64,000 bases of DNA from Iningainema tapete BLCC-T55 (GTDB lineage Bacteria; Cyanobacteriota; Cyanobacteriia; Cyanobacteriales; Nostocaceae), in NCBI RefSeq assembly GCF_014698965.1, contig NZ_JACXAE010000039.1:1-64000 (forward strand), given 5' to 3'. A program made the position numbers and the translations under genes. The notes under the pieces were generated by a model. It was not told the origin of the DNA, ran no database searches, and saw nothing but the letters and a program-made list of their open reading frames with translations. Positions within the stretch are counted from its first letter, which is position 1. Each line of letters opens with the position of its first letter. Below, piece after piece: positions 27,524-38,760 of this stretch.

Positions 27524-27626
27524 ATACCATTTCACGTTAATGGCGATACAGATAAATTTTGTAGAGACGCGAAATTTCGCGTCTCTACAGATCTGGATTT
27601 ATATCAAGGTTTTTGTGAAACGGTAT
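27524..27626. mobile_element. MITE-like element, 103 bp, with internal 30-bp perfect palindrome
   Basis: Terminal inverted repeats ATACCATTTCAC (27524-27535) and GTGAAACGGTAT (27615-27626) differ at one position. The centre (27560-27589) is a perfect palindrome with arms TGTAGAGACGCGAAA. The element has no coding capacity. The remainder of the 700-bp gap 27424-28126 contains only a possible 51-codon frame. Confidence 0.7.
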
Positions 27627-27797
27627 TAGACATGAAGAATGCGTTCGCGCAGCGTCATGAAGTGAAGGTCAAACGTGGAAAGTTGACTTGAACTCAGCGA
27701 TGGAGTTGAAAAAATGCTACACGTACAGTTGGTAATTGCCTCAATGGTGGTGGCTTTGGTGTCACCGATAGAAAAACATCTTTCCCGTCACTAGAGT

Positions 27798-27953
27798 ATG
27801 ACGACTGTAATTGCCAGACCTTCATCCTTACTTGGTAGCATCAAAGTTGAAAAGGTAGATGTTTCTCATCTTTTCAAATTTAATGATGAACGTTTAGTTC
27901 AGTTATCACTACATAACCATGAACAATACTCTAGTATTTTTTCTAAACTTTAA
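27798..27953 (+). CDS. Possible 51-residue small protein
   Basis: ATG at 27798 to TAA at 27953 encodes a protein beginning MTTVIARPSSLLGSIKVEKV. The composition looks protein-like but no Shine-Dalgarno is visible and I recognise no family. It is the only plausible frame in the gap between the MITE and the glycoside hydrolase gene, and may be chance. Confidence 0.22.
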   Translation: MTTVIARPSSLLGSIKVEKVDVSHLFKFNDERLVQLSLHNHEQYSSIFSKL

Positions 27954-28126
27954 TTAACTTTGGATATAAAAAATACATCATAATGCATAAGTTAAAGAGT
28001 GTTAGAAATAAGCTTTTACCAAGTCATCCCGCTTCAGACGAGATGTTAAGTACAATAACTGTTCTTTTTGGAATGAAACAGTAAAATTTTTAGCACTGCG
28101 AATATTGGATGTGAGGGTAATTTTTC

Positions 28127-29302
28127 ATGCGAAAATTCATAACACTATTCTTTGTGGTTCTGTTTGTACAGCTAGGCTTGTTTTTCTCACAACTAGCATT
28201 GCCACAGCCTGGTACTGCACAGCAACAAAGCAGTAATAAATTATTTGGAGTAGTTGCGTTTAATATCGGGGCACAACCAACACGTAACCCACCGAAACCG
28301 GAACGTGTGAATTTGTTGCAGCAAATCGGGGCGAAGATAGTTCGCCTACCACTATCCTGGCATTTAATGGAAGCAGCAGGCAAAGGCATAACTCGACAAT
28401 GGTTTTGGGATGAACTAGAGGCGGATGTAGCTGCTGCTGAAAAAGCAGGAGTGAAGCTGATTATTGAATTTGGACAGACTCCCTGTTGGGCTTCGTCTGC
28501 CCCAAATAAACGTTGCACCGATCCGACTTATAATAAATATTTGAACTATCCGCCTACTAACTATAATGATTACGCAGACGCTATTGCTCGACTCGTGGAA
28601 CGCTATCGTGGTCGAGTTTATGCTTGGGAATTATGGAATGAACCTAATGGTGTTAAGTTCTGGAAACTTCTCGGTCCCCGTCCAAAAGCTAGTAATGATT
28701 CCTCTAACACCTTTATCGCTCTTGAAGGTGCATCGCAATACGCAAACCTGGTAAAAGCATCGTACTCTAAAATTAAGAATGCCGATCCGCAAGCTATAGT
28801 ATTGGCAGGATCAATAGCCGGTGGAGATATTGCTTATCTCAACGAAATGTACAAGGCTGGTGTCAAAGGTTACTTTGATGCGCTGTCGATGCACCCTTAT
28901 ACAGAGACTTACAAAGTAAATTATAGCAGCCCTTCCTATGGCAAGAGATTTGGACCAAATGAGTGTCCTACAAATATAGAAGCAGCTAGAATTTGGTGTT
29001 TTAAGGATGGTGTTGAGGGTATGCGACAAGCTATGCTAGCACAGGGCGATGATAAGCCGATCTGGTTCAGTGAGTTTGGTTTCAGTAGCACCACAACATG
29101 GAACGGTGTTGGGCTAAATAATCAAGCAGAATACTTGCTGGAGGCGATCGCACTGATTAAAAACTGGAGTTACGTTCCGGTAGCATGTTGGTATGAACTA
29201 GTAGATAAATCTGCTAATGATGAAAGTGAAACACGGTATGGGCTTTTCGATTTTGAACAAAAGATAAAGCCTGCCGGTGAAGTTTTCATTCACAATACAT
29301 AG
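28127..29302 (+). CDS. Secreted clan GH-A glycoside hydrolase (cellulase-like TIM barrel)
   Basis: 391 residues with an N-terminal signal peptide (RKFITLFFVVLFVQLGLFF, cleavage probably near GTAQQ). The barrel shows the two clan GH-A catalytic glutamates: the acid/base in YAWELWNEPN and the nucleophile in IWFSEFGFS. ALSMHPY gives the conserved His of strand 6. Relatives are found among GH5/GH39-like enzymes; I cannot choose the family or substrate. GAGGG lies eight bases before the ATG. It is followed by a haemagglutinin-type exoprotein on the same strand, both likely exported, consistent with work on the sheath or extracellular matrix. Confidence 0.85.
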   Translation: MRKFITLFFVVLFVQLGLFFSQLALPQPGTAQQQSSNKLFGVVAFNIGAQPTRNPPKPERVNLLQQIGAKIVRLPLSWHLMEAAGKGITRQWFWDELEADVAAAEKAGVKLIIEFGQTPCWASSAPNKRCTDPTYNKYLNYPPTNYNDYADAIARLVERYRGRVYAWELWNEPNGVKFWKLLGPRPKASNDSSNTFIALEGASQYANLVKASYSKIKNADPQAIVLAGSIAGGDIAYLNEMYKAGVKGYFDALSMHPYTETYKVNYSSPSYGKRFGPNECPTNIEAARIWCFKDGVEGMRQAMLAQGDDKPIWFSEFGFSSTTTWNGVGLNNQAEYLLEAIALIKNWSYVPVACWYELVDKSANDESETRYGLFDFEQKIKPAGEVFIHNT

Positions 29303-29341
29303 TTCACAACTAATTTCACTTTTCCTTCTAGGGAAATTTAT

Positions 29342-29370
29342 GTACAGACGCGCCGAAAGTACGTCTGTGC
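29342..29370. repeat. Diverged GTACAGACG palindrome
   Basis: GTACAGACG (29342-29350) pairs with CGTCTGTGC (29362-29370) with one mismatch. It belongs to the GTAGAGACG palindrome group seen elsewhere in the window and lies between two exported-protein genes, where it could serve as a terminator hairpin. Confidence 0.5.
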
Positions 29371-29397
29371 CTTCTTAATATTTGCTAATAAAAATTC

Positions 29398-32274
29398 ATG
29401 CGTCCACAAAAAAACACCTATTTTAGTCCTACCCAGGCACAAAGGCGTCACAACTGGCTACACTTATTAGCATGTAGTACGGTACTATTTATGAGTACAT
29501 CGGCGTCTGCGCAAATCGTCCCCGATCAAACGTTAGGAGCAGAAAGTTCGCGCTTCACTCCTAATGTCACTAACTGTGCTTGCCCAGATTCTATTGCTGG
29601 TGGTGCTAGACGGGGTAACAATCTTTTTCATAGTTTCTCTCAATTTAATATAAGTAATGGGCAAAAAGTGTATTTTGTCAACCCATCTGGAGTGCAAAAT
29701 ATTCTCACAAGGGTGACAGGTGGGCAAGCATCGAATATTTTCGGCACTTTGGGTGTGGAAGGCACGGCAAATCTATTTCTCATCAATCCCAATGGCATTT
29801 TGTTTGGTCCCAATGCTCGTTTAGATGTACGTAACTCGTTTGTCGGGACGACAGCGAACGCGATTCGCTTTGGGGAGCAGGGCATCTTTAGCGCTACAAA
29901 TCCAGAAGCACCACCGTTATTAACGATCAAACCTTCGGCATTGCTATATACTCAAATTAGCAACGCAAATATTACCAATCAGGCTTCGATCAAAGCCTTT
30001 TCAGCTTTAGATGGAGGGCTGACGGTGCCGGAAGGAAAATCATTGCTTCTTGTTGGCGGCAATGTAATTATGGATGGTGGCAAAATATCTGTCTGGAGTG
30101 GACGCATTGAGTTAGGCGGCTTGGCGGGAATTGGGACTGTTAGTCTCAACCCGGAAACATTTGAATTGGGCTTTCCGGCAAATGTACCTCTGGCAGATGT
30201 GATCTTAAATAGGGGACGGGTAGCAAGTAACAATGGTGGAAAACTCAACATTAACGCCGGAAACATCAAAATAGCTAACAACAGTCAGCTGTTTATCTCC
30301 ACAAAAGATGGGCTTGATGCACAGATGAATCTGCAAGCGCAAAATTTAATCGATATTGAAAACAGTGCTTTAACTAACTCAGAGCCTCGTCTTTATGCCA
30401 TCGATTCACAAAACGCAGGTAAACTTGATGGAGGAGATGTCCATATACAAGCGCGATCGCTTTTGGTACGAGACGGCGTAGGGGTACGAACCGGTTCCTA
30501 CGGCACAGGTCGAGGTGGTAACATGATGATCACAACAACCGATGCAGTGGAAGTATTTGGCGCTCGACCAGGTGGACAAACGGGTTTAGGGACACCAACC
30601 AACGGGCCTGGGCGTGCAGGCGATCTGATCATAAATACGCCTCGCCTTTCGATTCGTCAAGGAGGAATAGTTGCCAGTTCGGCGTTAGGAGGTACGGGGC
30701 GTGCCGGCGATGTAACGGTGAATGCAGATACAGTCGAGGTTAACGGTACAGTGTTTTTCCCTAATGTCTCTCAGCTATACCTCAGTATTCTGCGCTCAGA
30801 AACATTTACCAATGGAGATGCCGGAAACTTGACTATTAATACCCGTCGCTTGAGTCTCCAAGATGGTGGATTGGTTTCTACTAGAGCTTTTGCCAATAGT
30901 AAAGGTCGAGGAGGCAATTTGACAATCAATGCATCAGAAGCTATCGAGGTAGTGGGGATATCGCCCTATAACCGATTTGTTGTCAGCCTTCTGACAGCAC
31001 AAACTGATAGTTTTGGAGATGCGGGTAATCTTACTATCAACACCCCTCGCCTTTCGATTCGTGATGGCGCAGTTGTTTCCACTTTAGCAGATTCTCGCAG
31101 TTCGGGGCGAGGTGGAACTTTAACTGTCAATGCATCAGAATCTGTGGAAGTGAATGGTACTTCCTTTTTGGATGGTAGTAGCAGCCGCTTATCTTCTAGC
31201 ACTAGTGGAAAGAACAACGCGGGAAATTTAACTATCAATACACCGCAACTGCGCGTATCAAACAGTGCTCAAATTACCGCTTCAACTGATTCTCAAGCTA
31301 GAGGTGGCAACATCACACTGAATAATTTACAAAAACTACAACTGGACAAAAACAGCTTAATTACAGCTCGCTCTACCAAAAACGGACAAGCAGGAAACTT
31401 ACAAATCGACGCTCAAACAGTTAACCTCCAAGGGCAAAGTGGGCTATCAGTCGAAGCAACACAGGAAGGTAGAGCAGGGAATTTGGTAATGAACACTAGA
31501 TATCTGAACGTTACCGAAGGTTCTCGCGTCAGCGTCAGCAGTCCCCAAGGTAGAGCAGGTCAACTTGATATTACCGCCAATGTCGTCAAACTCAATCAAG
31601 GCAAACTTACGGCGGAAACTGGAGAACAAGGAGCGGAAATCACTTTACGCGATCTTAATTTTTTACTCTTACGGAACGGCAGCCAAATCAATGCCAGCGC
31701 TAATAACTACGCCCAAGGAGGCAACATCACGATTAATGCAGATTTAATTATAGCAGTTCCCAAAGAAAACAGCGACATCACAGCAAATGCCTACTCAGGC
31801 ACTGGTGGTCGAGTACAAATTAATACTCAAGGTATCTTCGGCATCCAGTCGCGTTCACAATCTACTGACAACAGTGACATCACTGCTAGTTCTACCTTGG
31901 GCGTCGCGGGTGTGGTTAATATTTATCTACCTGACCCAATTACTCTGCAAAACAGTCTTACCCAATTACCAACCAATATCATTGATGCTAACGCGCTGAT
32001 TGCCAATAGTTGCATATCTAGACGTAATCATCAATCTAGTAGTACTTTCTTCATTACCGGTTCTGCTGGCTTACCAGAGCGTCCTGGCGATGCCCCTCTT
32101 TCTCCTTATCCTACTGGAACTATACGCTCTATACCAACTGAAGGTAATATAGCAAGCATTACCACTTTAACTAGCTTAAGCCGTACTCAGAAAAATTTAC
32201 AGCCGATTGTTGAAGCCCAAGGTATTTATCGACTAGCAAATGGTGATTTGGTGCTGAGTCGAGAGTGTCCTTGA
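29398..32274 (+). CDS. Two-partner-secretion exoprotein (filamentous haemagglutinin N-terminal domain)
   Basis: 958 residues. A signal peptide (LLACSTVLFMSTSASA) precedes the TPS domain. Its conserved NLFHSFSQFNISNGQKVYF, a VQNILTRVTGGQASNIFGTL segment and NLFLINPNGILFGPNARLDV are the hallmarks of haemagglutination-activity (TpsA) secretion domains. The body is a beta-helix of repeated GNLTINTxRLSxxDG and NASEAVEVxG units. The C-terminus (LVEAQGIYRLANGDLVLSRECP-like) is typical of cyanobacterial members. It should be exported by an Omp85-type TpsB pore, which is not in the window. Likely role: surface adhesin or matrix protein. The start ATG at 29398 lacks a Shine-Dalgarno. Confidence 0.92.
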   Translation: MRPQKNTYFSPTQAQRRHNWLHLLACSTVLFMSTSASAQIVPDQTLGAESSRFTPNVTNCACPDSIAGGARRGNNLFHSFSQFNISNGQKVYFVNPSGVQNILTRVTGGQASNIFGTLGVEGTANLFLINPNGILFGPNARLDVRNSFVGTTANAIRFGEQGIFSATNPEAPPLLTIKPSALLYTQISNANITNQASIKAFSALDGGLTVPEGKSLLLVGGNVIMDGGKISVWSGRIELGGLAGIGTVSLNPETFELGFPANVPLADVILNRGRVASNNGGKLNINAGNIKIANNSQLFISTKDGLDAQMNLQAQNLIDIENSALTNSEPRLYAIDSQNAGKLDGGDVHIQARSLLVRDGVGVRTGSYGTGRGGNMMITTTDAVEVFGARPGGQTGLGTPTNGPGRAGDLIINTPRLSIRQGGIVASSALGGTGRAGDVTVNADTVEVNGTVFFPNVSQLYLSILRSETFTNGDAGNLTINTRRLSLQDGGLVSTRAFANSKGRGGNLTINASEAIEVVGISPYNRFVVSLLTAQTDSFGDAGNLTINTPRLSIRDGAVVSTLADSRSSGRGGTLTVNASESVEVNGTSFLDGSSSRLSSSTSGKNNAGNLTINTPQLRVSNSAQITASTDSQARGGNITLNNLQKLQLDKNSLITARSTKNGQAGNLQIDAQTVNLQGQSGLSVEATQEGRAGNLVMNTRYLNVTEGSRVSVSSPQGRAGQLDITANVVKLNQGKLTAETGEQGAEITLRDLNFLLLRNGSQINASANNYAQGGNITINADLIIAVPKENSDITANAYSGTGGRVQINTQGIFGIQSRSQSTDNSDITASSTLGVAGVVNIYLPDPITLQNSLTQLPTNIIDANALIANSCISRRNHQSSSTFFITGSAGLPERPGDAPLSPYPTGTIRSIPTEGNIASITTLTSLSRTQKNLQPIVEAQGIYRLANGDLVLSRECP

Positions 32275-32433
32275 AATTTATTTTCAGAGTGCGAATGAAT
32301 TTAAACAGGCTTTGTTGAATCTGTTTTAGCAGACAAGAACGTAGAAAAACAATCTGTAATCATTTTGACGTGTGTATGCAGTCGTGCAAGATGTCGTTTA
32401 CGCACTTGCTCTAGAACAGATTCAGGTATTTTG

Positions 32434-33279
32434 CTAACCAACTTCTAAGCTTGTCACAGCAAATACACGATTTATAGGTAAGTTAGGAATTTCTTTATTG
32501 TACATGCGAGCGACTTCACCTACTGGCGTCATCCCGTAACGTTGAGCCAGCTTAATCGCTTCTGGATTAGCATCTGGCACATCAAGAAACACCCTCGCAT
32601 CAGTTCCAAAGGCAAGCAAGGCGAGTAAGAGTTGCTCGGCAATCTGTTCATCGTCAGCATTCAATGGTCCAATCCGCAAACCTGTATAACTAGGGCGGAT
32701 GACTCCATAACCAACAATATGCCCATCTCTAACAACCCCTAAGGCAGTACTGTTTGGCTGGTTGATCCAAAGTCGTAGGAACTGCTTGCGCTCAGCCGGA
32801 AAAAGCTGTCGATCATAAGCAACTAACTTCTCAAAAGGCACAGTTTTGAGTTCTACAATACCCTCCGGCACAACGCCGCCGCCCTTTGCCTCATAACGAA
32901 TATGACGGTAGGCGATTTGAAAACCTGATTTTTGGTAGTTCTCCTGTTGGGCAAGCACTCCATCTAAACTAATGTTACACTCAGTACCAACATATGCCAT
33001 TGCTGCCCTCCACATTTTCATGCCAAAACCCTGCCCACGAAACTGCGGCTTGACAATATAAAAGCCAATAACGGCAAAGTGCACAGAGTAAGCAATAGCA
33101 GAAATACTTGCCACAAGTTCATTGTTCAACTCGCCCACGAAAAAACCGCATTGATCCGCTTGGTAAAAACATTCAGCATCATAAGTTCCAGGATTCCAGC
33201 CTTCAACTGCTGCCCAATCAATTATCAAATCTAATTCCGACCTCAACATTGGTCGAACGGTGAAATTATCGATTGTCAT
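32434..33279 (-). CDS. GNAT-family N-acetyltransferase
   Basis: 281 residues. The N-terminal GNAT domain has the acetyl-CoA loop QFRGQGFGMKMW (about 79-90) after FYIVKP. The C-terminal half (TALGVVRDGHIVGYGVIRPSYTGLRIGPLNAD) is a second GNAT-like acetyltransferase domain found in many two-domain members. The substrate cannot be inferred. Its first bases overlap the end of a gene remnant upstream on the same strand. Confidence 0.88.
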   Translation of the reverse strand: MTIDNFTVRPMLRSELDLIIDWAAVEGWNPGTYDAECFYQADQCGFFVGELNNELVASISAIAYSVHFAVIGFYIVKPQFRGQGFGMKMWRAAMAYVGTECNISLDGVLAQQENYQKSGFQIAYRHIRYEAKGGGVVPEGIVELKTVPFEKLVAYDRQLFPAERKQFLRLWINQPNSTALGVVRDGHIVGYGVIRPSYTGLRIGPLNADDEQIAEQLLLALLAFGTDARVFLDVPDANPEAIKLAQRYGMTPVGEVARMYNKEIPNLPINRVFAVTSLEVG

Positions 33280-33511
33280 TGGTGATCTCGTGGTATGAAC
33301 ATCTTTCTACTTCCATATTATTGTGGCGCGAAAGTGTAAGTATTTGATTGTAAACTTCTGCATTTACTTCTTGAGCTTGACGTAAATCGTATTGCGTTTG
33401 TAAATATTCATAACTTCTCAAAGGGATGAAGTTGGAGGCATTTAATAGACCGCAGACAGTGTTAAAGTTTAGAAAATTACTAGGTCTGGGCAGTGCAGAA
33501 TCTTTCCCAAA
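33266..33511 (-). pseudogene. C-terminal fragment of an unrecognised gene
   Basis: An open frame of 81 codons without an in-frame ATG near its beginning ends at TAA 33268-33266. The segments GLLNASNFIPLRSYEYLQTQ and then EVNAEVYNQILTLSRHNN look like genuine helical protein sequence. The frame overlaps the start of the GNAT gene by 14 bp, as coupled genes do, but is closed upstream by TGA at 33514-33512. I read it as the 3' end of a gene whose 5' part was deleted or replaced by the toxin-antitoxin module at 33601. Confidence 0.45.
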
Positions 33512-33600
33512 TCAAATTAATTACGGGGATTGACGTTTTTCTCCTGTGTTAAATTATATTTGAGAGGCTATTGAAAAAACTTTTCTTACATCAAGATATC

Positions 33601-33882
33601 ATGTTCGACGAAATTCTACAACTAATGCGGGAGAAGGTTGCATCACTTCAATATGTAATGACTCTCCACGCAGAAGAAGAAATGAACGATGATAATTTGA
33701 CAATCTACGATATCGAACAAAGCATCCTCACAGGTGAAATACTGGAACGTCAAAAAGATAAAGTAACTGCTGAATTAAAATATCGTATTCGAGGAGTAAG
33801 CGAAGACGGCATAGAAGTAGAAGTCATTGCTAAACTGAATTTGACAAGAAAGTTAGTTATCATTACCGTATATCGGGTCTAA
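33601..33882 (+). CDS. DUF4258-type toxin (RelE-like fold)
   Basis: About 93 residues from ATG 33601; a TTG at 33571 would add ten residues. The core LQYVMTLHAEEEMNDDNLTIYDIEQSILTGEILERQ, then YRIRGVSEDGIEVEVIAKL and VIITVYRV, is the DUF4258 fold, related to RelE/ParE toxins and usually encoded just before a YgiT-type zinc-finger antitoxin, as here. Unlike the other modules in this window this pair appears intact. Confidence 0.85.
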   Translation: MFDEILQLMREKVASLQYVMTLHAEEEMNDDNLTIYDIEQSILTGEILERQKDKVTAELKYRIRGVSEDGIEVEVIAKLNLTRKLVIITVYRV

Positions 33883-33896
33883 GATGGGGAAAGGCA

Positions 33897-34151
33897 ATGC
33901 AAAAGTGTGATGTTTGTGGAAGTGAAGGAGTAAATATCCGCAGGGTTACTCGGACCTATGGGAAAGGTGAAGACTTGCTGGTTATTGAGAATATTCCTGT
34001 CATTAGCTGTTCTCATTGTGGTGAAAGTTACCTCACAGCAGAAACTTTGCATGAAATTGAAAGAATTAAGCGCAACCGGAAAAACTTAGCTATTGCACGT
34101 TTTGTAGAGGTGGCTAAATTTGATGAGGGAAACTCGCCTGTTGCTGTATAG
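33897..34151 (+). CDS. YgiT-type zinc-finger antitoxin
   Basis: 84 residues: two CxxC zinc-binding pairs (CDVCG near residue 4 and CSHCG near 39) as in MqsA/YgiT N-terminal domains, followed by a helical tail. A Shine-Dalgarno-like GGGGAAAGG precedes the ATG. It starts 14 bp after the DUF4258 gene and completes a type II toxin-antitoxin pair. Confidence 0.88.
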   Translation: MQKCDVCGSEGVNIRRVTRTYGKGEDLLVIENIPVISCSHCGESYLTAETLHEIERIKRNRKNLAIARFVEVAKFDEGNSPVAV

Positions 34152-34285
34152 GTAAGATTTCCACACCAGGCGAGAGAGGTTATTTGGAAACAATCGCCAC
34201 CTTCTGTATTCCTAAGGTATACGCTATATCGAGCGATCGCCCTCACCAGATTTAGTTCGGGCAATCCTTTCCACCTTACAAGAGG

Positions 34286-35461
34286 TTAAACAGAGGTCTT
34301 TTCGATCATCGGTGATTTTTGCAGCTTCTTACGCAGTGTAACAGTTGCGCCAACTCCCAGTACTGCTAGACCTAATAATGAGCTAGGTTCAGGTACTGAT
34401 GTGCTGTCACCTCTATTGATGTTTAAGGCTTGGACGCGACCTTGGAAGAAATCGACCACATAAAGCTTATTATCTCTAAGGGCTGTACCACCTGTCCAGT
34501 TAAATCTGCCTGGAGTGAGGTCAAGGGGGTTGGCGATTGGAGGATCGGTTAATCCTGGAGGCGCTACAGGGTTGCCTGATGCATCGAGGGCAGGTTGACC
34601 GTATGCAGTGAGGAAGTTACCGTTTTTATCGAATACCTGAACGCGGTTGTTGATTGCATCAGCTACATAGATATTCTCTTCGTCGTCAAGTTCAAGACCA
34701 ATTGGCTGTTCAAACTGTCCGGGTTCGCTGCCTTGTGTGCCAAATGTCAACAAAGGTATACCATTTGGATCGAGTACCTGAACACGGTTGTTAAACTGGT
34801 CAGCCACATAGAGATTTCCAGTAACTGGGGAAATTCTTATCCCTGCTGGTCCTTGGAATTGCCCAAGATTAGTGCCATTCGTGCCAATGCTACTAAGCAG
34901 TTGACCGTCAGCAGTGTATTTATTAATCTTGTCGCCGCTATAGTCACCCACGTACAGATTGCCATCTTTGTCGAATGTCACACCAGATGGTCCAGAGAAA
35001 GACCTACCTGGTACAAGACCGGTAAATGTTCCAAAGGATCTAATAAAGTTACCCTGAGAATCAAACTGACTGATGCGGTTGTTGTAAACATCACCTACAT
35101 ACAGATCCCCAGTGAGCGGAGAAAATTCTGGAACTGTTGGCGCGTCAAACTGTCCAGATCCTGTACCGCCGGAGCCAATTGCTCCCAAATAGTTACCAGT
35201 AGGACTGAATACTTCGAGTTTGTTACCAATGTTGTAATTAGGAGTGCCGTCCGGGTTAACACCGCGACCATTAGCTACGATAATATTCCCTTGGCTATCT
35301 ATCGCTATGCCTTGGGGAACAAATAGCTCTCCAGGACCGAAGCCAGGGCTACCATAAGAGCGATCGTAAGTTAGCTCTAGAGAGAAAGCTTGAGCGGCTG
35401 TTGTTAATACCATGAATCCAGCACCAAGAATGGCAATTGACAAATTTTTCACTAATTTCAT
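34286..35461 (-). CDS. NHL-repeat PEP-CTERM exported protein
   Basis: 391 residues from ATG 35461, with AGGAG eight bases upstream. A signal peptide (LSIAILGAGFMVLTTAAQAF) is followed by about six NHL beta-propeller blades with the repeated pattern GQFxxPxGIxxDxxGNxYVADxxNNRVQ. The C-terminus SVPEPSSLLGLAVLGVGATVTLRKK is a PEP-CTERM sorting signal (VPEP motif, TM helix, basic cluster). The protein should be exported and processed by an exosortase, and an exosortase gene is about 9 kb away. NHL propellers often bind proteins or carbohydrates. The longer frame to 35560 has no supporting features. Confidence 0.92.
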   Translation of the reverse strand: MKLVKNLSIAILGAGFMVLTTAAQAFSLELTYDRSYGSPGFGPGELFVPQGIAIDSQGNIIVANGRGVNPDGTPNYNIGNKLEVFSPTGNYLGAIGSGGTGSGQFDAPTVPEFSPLTGDLYVGDVYNNRISQFDSQGNFIRSFGTFTGLVPGRSFSGPSGVTFDKDGNLYVGDYSGDKINKYTADGQLLSSIGTNGTNLGQFQGPAGIRISPVTGNLYVADQFNNRVQVLDPNGIPLLTFGTQGSEPGQFEQPIGLELDDEENIYVADAINNRVQVFDKNGNFLTAYGQPALDASGNPVAPPGLTDPPIANPLDLTPGRFNWTGGTALRDNKLYVVDFFQGRVQALNINRGDSTSVPEPSSLLGLAVLGVGATVTLRKKLQKSPMIEKTSV

Positions 35462-35971
35462 GGGTTGAACTCCTGTGTGTGTGAATTTAATAGACGCAAA
35501 CGTATAGCAGTGCATATCGACGTGCGATACCATCGGCAAGGGCAAACCTCTACGCACCACTTCCGATCAAAGACTGTGAAGTTTTTATTTATTTAGCCTA
35601 TAGTGTGGTAATACGAAGACCTGTAAGTTTCTATTACTTACTATAAGTTACCAGTTAAAAAAGTAAAAGTAGGTACTTTAAAGTAACTAGAGTACGCAGG
35701 AGAAACTAAGTAATTATGCCCCTGTCTGCTGGAATCAGTCAGTAGTTACTCGGTAGGTACTTAAGCAATGTAATCTGCGTATCACTTACTTCAAGATGGT
35801 CTATTGGTAGTAAGTAAGGTATTTACGATTTTAAGTTTTTTATGTTACAACAAAATATAAATATTTTTACAACGCTATTTAGTTAAAGAGCGTTAAAAAC
35901 TACCTTGGTCAAATTAAGGTGCATTTTACTAAACCGCATAAACTCTTAAAATCAAAATATTGAGGTAATTA
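35462..35971. other. 510-bp intergenic region between divergent exported-protein genes
   Basis: No gene is visible. From about 35625 to 35835 the sequence is AT-rich with recurring TACTTA/TAAGTA words (for example ATTACTTACTATAAG, GGTAGGTACTTAAG, ATCACTTACTTC, AGTAAGTAAGG). They could be binding sites for one regulator of either neighbour. No consensus promoter could be fixed. Confidence 0.35.
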
Positions 35972-36661
35972 ATGCTTCACCATCGTCATCTGGTGTTCTT
36001 TCCCATAGCTCTGTTAGTTAGCTGGTATTATTTATTTTTTCAATCTAGTCTGTCTGTAGCAGAACCTATAGCCAAAACTACGTTGACACAAACTAGTTAC
36101 CTTTCACTCCTAGAACAAGAGGTAATTGCGGAAGTGAATAAAATACGGACAAATCCTAAAGCGTATATCTCTATCCTCAAGAACTATAGAAAGCGTTTCC
36201 AAGGTAAATTAGTTAAATTCTCTAACAATGTTTATTTGCAAACTACTGAAGGTGTGACAGCAGTTGATGAGGCGATCGCATTTCTCCAATCAACGCGCCC
36301 TGTAGGCTCTCTAACTTCATCTAAAGGTATGTCACTAGGTGCAAAAGATCATGTCAAAGACACGGGAGCAAAAGGTGCGATCGGTCATTATGGTAGTGAT
36401 GGTAGCGATTCTGCCACTCGTATTAGCCGCTATGGAGTTTGGCAAACCACTACAGGTGAAAACATTAGCTATGGTCCTTACACTGCACAAGATATCGTCA
36501 TGCAATTAATTATTGATGATGGTGTACCCAATCGTGGTCATCGAAAAAATATGTTTAACCCGGCTTTTAAAGTCATGGGAGTTGCTTATGGAACTCATGC
36601 CAGATATAAAACTATCTGTGTTATCACTTATGCAGGTGGGTATAAGGAAAAACTGATTTAA
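35972..36661 (+). CDS. CAP-domain (SCP/PR-1-like) exported protein
   Basis: 229 residues. An N-terminal hydrophobic segment ([16 protein letters not shown]) acts as signal peptide or anchor. The CAP domain (about 48-225) shows [16 protein letters not shown], the His-containing [27 protein letters not shown] and [24 protein letters not shown], the cavity-lining motifs of the family. Bacterial CAP proteins are extracellular and their function is poorly defined (lipid or metal binding is suggested for some). A close paralogue follows directly, indicating tandem duplication. Confidence 0.92.
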   Translation: MLHHRHLVFFPIALLVSWYYLFFQSSLSVAEPIAKTTLTQTSYLSLLEQEVIAEVNKIRTNPKAYISILKNYRKRFQGKLVKFSNNVYLQTTEGVTAVDEAIAFLQSTRPVGSLTSSKGMSLGAKDHVKDTGAKGAIGHYGSDGSDSATRISRYGVWQTTTGENISYGPYTAQDIVMQLIIDDGVPNRGHRKNMFNPAFKVMGVAYGTHARYKTICVITYAGGYKEKLI

Positions 36662-36667
36662 GTAACA

Positions 36668-36698
36668 GATCCCCGACTTCTTTAAGAAGTCGGGGATC
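36668..36698. terminator. 31-bp perfect palindrome between the two CAP genes
   Basis: GATCCCCGACTTCTT and its exact complement AAGAAGTCGGGGATC flank a single T. It begins six bases after the stop of the first CAP gene. The stem is strong but no T-run follows, and the same palindrome type is dispersed in cyanobacterial genomes, so it may be a repeat element acting as a terminator or processing site. Confidence 0.6.
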
Positions 36699-36710
36699 TC
36701 AATCGTATGA

Positions 36711-38756
<2,046 letters not shown>

Positions 38757-38760
<4 letters not shown>

